DNA from: Brettanomyces bruxellensis
Lineage: Eukaryota; Ascomycota; Pichiomycetes; Pichiales; Pichiaceae
DNA length: 64,000 nt
Assembly (NCBI RefSeq): GCF_011074885.1
Contig: NC_054688.1
Coordinates: 496,001 to 560,000 of the forward strand
Direction of reading: 5' to 3'
Shown here: piece by piece, positions 61,006-64,000 of the stretch
How the letters are laid out: the number at the start of each line of letters is the position of its first letter
Numbering within the stretch: the stretch's first letter is position 1
The notes under the pieces: model-generated
What the model was told of the DNA's origin: nothing
Databases searched by the model: none
What the model saw: only the letters and a program-made list of their open reading frames with translations
Program-made: the position numbers and the translations under genes

Positions 61006-62070
61006 TCAACCGGCTACTATTTCCGCGTATAACATTCTCTTGAGATCAATCATCTTCAGCTGATCCTTGTAATCATCAAAAAAGAAGAGGTCTGAAGGAA
61101 TTCTCTCGGCTGAAAGTTCTTCCTTTGGATTTCGGAAATCTTGAACATATGGATGCTCCAACGTTTGTTCAATGGTCATCCTCTTTTCCGGGTCAAAGCA
61201 CACAGTTTTCTCTATAAAATCGATTGCAAGAGGATTAGCATTACGGAATATTTTCTTCATCGGAATCTTCCGACGCACTCGTTGTGAGGCCACAAAATCA
61301 CGTGCTTTCTTGAGCTTGATGCACTTCATCTCTTCCGCTGTTGGTGTTCCAAGCACTTCGAAAATGAGTGCCAACTGATTTCTATAATCCGTACCCGGCA
61401 GAAATGGTTCTCTGAGTATCATCTCGGCAACAATACAACCAATGGACCATATGTCTATTGCCTTTGAATATTGTGCAGAGGAAAGCATGATTTCTGGAGC
61501 TCTGTACCAACGGGTGGCTACGTATTCAGTCAAAAATGAGATTTTATCCTCACCCTTTGTGGAATTGGCATCGATTCGAGCAAGACCAAAGTCACAGATC
61601 TTGAGATCACAGTTTTCATTCACCAATAGGTTTGCAGGCTTTAAATCTCTGTGGATAACACCACAGCTGTGCAAGTACTTGACACCTTTGAGAATTTGGT
61701 AGAGAAAATATTTGATATGATCATCACTGAGCTCTTGGGTCTGGATCACAGTGTGTAAGTCTGCATCCATATATTCCTGAATCACATAAACTTCGTTGAA
61801 ACCTTCAAAGCTTGAAGGCTTTTGAATATCTAAGATTCGGATAATGTTTGGATGGTTGAACTGTCTTAAAAACTTGATTTCTCGCAGTGTCCGAAGACAA
61901 AACAACGTCCTTTGAAACGGCTGAATTTTCTTGATCGCAACCACCTTTTGTGACTTTCTGTGAACACCCAGTGCCACCACTCCATACGCTCCTTCACCCA
62001 ATACTTCTTTCACTTTGTAGTCTCTCACATTAAACACGTAATGCTTATATGAAACTGGAATAACGGACAT
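61006..62070 (-). CDS. Mitogen-activated protein kinase, Kss1/Fus3 type
   Basis: The 354-residue kinase is complete: Gly loop GEGAYGVV (about 25-32), VAIKKI with the ATP-binding Lys, catalytic loop HRDLKPANLL, CDFGLA and the activation motif T181-E182-Y183 followed by VATRWYRAPE. The TEY motif and IKKIQPF/LRTLREIKFLRQF blocks place it with the pheromone and filamentation kinases Kss1 and Fus3. It is not a Slt2 (longer C-terminus) or Hog1 (TGY) kinase. Yeasts outside the whole-genome duplication also have both types, so I leave the symbol open. Substrates would include Ste12 and its repressors. Three pheromone-response elements lie upstream. Confidence 0.9.
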   Translation of the reverse strand: MSVIPVSYKHYVFNVRDYKVKEVLGEGAYGVVALGVHRKSQKVVAIKKIQPFQRTLFCLRTLREIKFLRQFNHPNIIRILDIQKPSSFEGFNEVYVIQEYMDADLHTVIQTQELSDDHIKYFLYQILKGVKYLHSCGVIHRDLKPANLLVNENCDLKICDFGLARIDANSTKGEDKISFLTEYVATRWYRAPEIMLSSAQYSKAIDIWSIGCIVAEMILREPFLPGTDYRNQLALIFEVLGTPTAEEMKCIKLKKARDFVASQRVRRKIPMKKIFRNANPLAIDFIEKTVCFDPEKRMTIEQTLEHPYVQDFRNPKEELSAERIPSDLFFFDDYKDQLKMIDLKRMLYAEIVAG

Positions 62071-63121
62071 CGTACTCTGCCCTAAAGAACCACCTTACTT
62101 CTTCCGTTTAAACTATATTTGTTCCCTGTAATAAGCCGGTCGACAAAGCTGAACCGAACTTAACCAACCACTAAAGTGTAATCAAAATGAAATTTGATAT
62201 GTACTATTTTGCTGAGGATTATGGTGAAAAGAGAGTGATACAGCAGTTCTCAAGTTCTTAAAATAGCGAACACAAGTATAAGCAAAAAGGAACGCTATTT
62301 ACTGAAAAGAAAGATATCGCCGATCGATCAAAATGTATCAAATGGGGGAAGTAAACTCATACTGAACACTATCTTGTATCACACTAATAATGCAACTTTC
62401 ACTTGGGTCCAATCTGAAACAAATTTAATGCGTCAGCAGACGAAAAAGGAAATCTCATTGGTGCAAAAATTGCAAATGGTGAAACTTTTTTTTTGCACCA
62501 TTGGGCAGGGCAGGCTTTGATTTTCTGAAACAGTGAAAATGCTCTTACAATATATGTAAGCTTATTTGTGCGTTATCCATGTAAAAATATTACGTTATTA
62601 ATAGCGGCTTGAGTTATGATTGGAATTTTTCTGCGATTGCACATAAAGTTATTGTGTAGATGATCACTATGATACTTTTCTTAGGAAAAGATATTGTGAC
62701 AATAGTTACTTGACATTTATATGCCAGCGAAAACAAACGGAAATAATGATATAATAACATACTGCAAAAAATAGGGCTTCTTTTTAATCTATTTTGAATT
62801 TCAGGTTCGAGAAGACACTCCATCCTGATAACATAAAGTCTTTATTTATTCTTTGAATATTCTCAAACAGTAGTTCTTGTTAAATATTTGAATAGCAGCA
62901 GGGTAAACGATGTCTGATTTGGAATAAGTACCGGAACGAGGAAATACGAAAAAACGAGTTGCGAGAAAAAAAAGCTCTCCCGGGGTATTTAACGATCTTA
63001 GAGAATAAAGCGTTAAGGGTCGGAAACTATTATATATTTGTCGGTAATATACTAGTTTGCTTTACTAAAAGATCATTTAACGTGAGCAGTAATTAAAAGT
63101 AGCGGTGAACATCATTCAAAA
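62071..63121. promoter_or_regulatory. Divergent promoter, MAP kinase / ERG27, with three PRE-like sites
   Basis: TGAAACA occurs at 62415-62421 and 62526-62532, and TGAAACT at 62480-62486, all on the plus strand within 118 bp. TGAAACA is the Ste12 pheromone-response element. An 11-bp inverted repeat (TGGTGCAAAAA, 62459-62469 and 62490-62500) encloses the middle site. The sites lie 345-462 bp from the kinase ATG and about 590-710 bp from the ERG27 ATG. No gene is visible in the remainder. Confidence 0.5.
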
Positions 63122-64000
63122 ATGAGTATGGCAAATGTTCCTAGGAGAATTGCCATTATAACAGGCACAAGTGGAAATTTGGGAATTAATATAGCTTACA
63201 GGCTTTTGGAAGAAGTTCCAAAAAGGTTCAGACTTACCATAATAGTGACATCAAGAACTTTGGTCAAAGCAAACAAGACAATTCATCAGATTAAGGATTA
63301 TAATGAGAAGAAGAACCTTCGTTCAGATGGTTATTTAGATTTCGATTACTTGCTACTCGACTTTTCTGATATGGTGTCCGTCTTATCGGCGGTTCACAGT
63401 TTAGAAGAAAACTATGAAAAGATAGACTACTTGTTTTTGAATGCTTCACAGAACACTCATGATCACTTTAATTATGTTGAAGCCACGAAAGAGATGCTTA
63501 CCGATCCAGTTCGAGCATCGACAAATCCGGGATACAAAATCGAAAAGCGTGGTGTGAAAAGTAAAGATGGCCTTGGATTGGTGTTCCAAGTGAACGTGTT
63601 TGCACCATATTATCTCATTGAAAAGATTAAAGGGAGCCTACTTGCAAAATCAGATGATGCTAGAATCATCTGGATCAGTTCTATCCTTGGTAGACCAGAG
63701 AATTTTTCGTTTAATGATATGCAACTTTTGAAAACGGGAATGGCATATGGGGGATCCAAGAGACTCGTTGACTTACTTCACCTTGCCACATACAAGGAAC
63801 TGAAGGACAAGTATGGTATTAGGCAATATTTGACACACCCTGGTATTTTTGTCTCGTATACCTACACAAGATTCTTAAATGTCTTTATGTATTATGGAAT
63901 GCTGGCTTTATTTTTGCTTGCAAGATGTCTAGGATCTCCATGGCTTAACATTGACGGATGGAAAGCTGCAAATGCCCCTATATATGTTTCTGTGAAGGCT
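63122..64000 (+). CDS. ERG27: 3-keto sterol reductase Erg27 (first 293 codons)
   Basis: The frame is open from ATG 63122 to the window end, so the C-terminus is missing (S. cerevisiae Erg27 has 347 residues). It is a short-chain dehydrogenase: NAD(P)-binding ITGTSGNLG (about 13-21), then LFLNASQ and the catalytic Y209-x3-K213 in YGGSKRLVDLLH. GVKSKDGLGLVFQVNVFAPY and LGSPWLNIDGWKAANAP match Erg27 closely. The enzyme reduces the 3-keto group during C-4 demethylation of sterols in the ER and on lipid droplets, and it stabilises Erg7. The membrane segment near 259-272 (YYGMLALFLLARCL) fits this location. Confidence 0.93.
   Translation, partial: MSMANVPRRIAIITGTSGNLGINIAYRLLEEVPKRFRLTIIVTSRTLVKANKTIHQIKDYNEKKNLRSDGYLDFDYLLLDFSDMVSVLSAVHSLEENYEKIDYLFLNASQNTHDHFNYVEATKEMLTDPVRASTNPGYKIEKRGVKSKDGLGLVFQVNVFAPYYLIEKIKGSLLAKSDDARIIWISSILGRPENFSFNDMQLLKTGMAYGGSKRLVDLLHLATYKELKDKYGIRQYLTHPGIFVSYTYTRFLNVFMYYGMLALFLLARCLGSPWLNIDGWKAANAPIYVSVKA

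Overview
The window is nuclear DNA of a budding yeast (Saccharomycotina). It is AT-rich and gene-dense, with short intergenic spacers. It has TACTAAC-type introns at YOP1 and RPS11, a tRNA-Lys(UUU) with a short intron, Ty-type LTR retrotransposons, and yeast proteins such as Utp8, Reb1, a Hap1-like factor, Swd3 and Erg27. A CTG codon at a hydrophobic position of Pck1 (HAWLLNTGW, about 18291) fits standard leucine decoding. This argues against the CTG-Ser clade. Overall gene content points to the Pichiaceae side (Brettanomyces/Dekkera, Pichia or Ogataea), but genus is an inference. Four single N positions and several breaks at homopolymers suggest an imperfect consensus.

Region 1 (1-18.6 kb) is ordinary gene-rich sequence: a truncated secreted-protein gene, UTP8, a BED-finger gene that looks like a domesticated hAT transposase, the divergent H2B/H2A pair, a small acidic protein, SWD3, a SNA4-like gene, an orphan membrane protein, APL4, YOP1 (two exons) and PCK1. 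Region 2 (19-28 kb) is a tandem pair of nearly identical OPT oligopeptide transporter genes separated by 3.6 kb of gene-free DNA. The left copy is broken by one extra A in an A-run. Region 3 (29.5-31.3 kb) holds an Eht1/Eeb1-type acyltransferase/esterase gene and tRNA-Lys(UUU).

Region 4 (31.3-46.4 kb) is a retrotransposon cluster. A complete Ty3/gypsy element with two apparently identical 590-bp LTRs and a 5-bp target duplication sits 8-12 bp upstream of the tRNA gene. It joins Gag to Pol through what looks like a -1 frameshift site (T TTA AAT) followed by a stem-loop. Next comes a Ty1/copia-type element on the other strand, with two 559-bp LTRs and a polyprotein broken at five homopolymers. 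Then come a solo LTR of another family with its own target duplication, an inverted LTR fragment and an older truncated LTR.

Region 5 (46.7-64 kb) returns to host genes: MCP2/CQD2, a HAP1-like zinc-cluster regulator, REB1, RPS11 (two exons), a YML079W-like cupin interrupted by one in-frame TAG, GRX6/7, a Kss1/Fus3-type MAP kinase and the first 293 codons of ERG27.

Several promoters carry motifs that fit the product. These are PAC/RRPE-like boxes before UTP8, a palindromic Mig1-type site before PCK1, inverted Reb1 cores before REB1, and pheromone-response elements before the MAP kinase. The motif assignments come from reading the sequence only.
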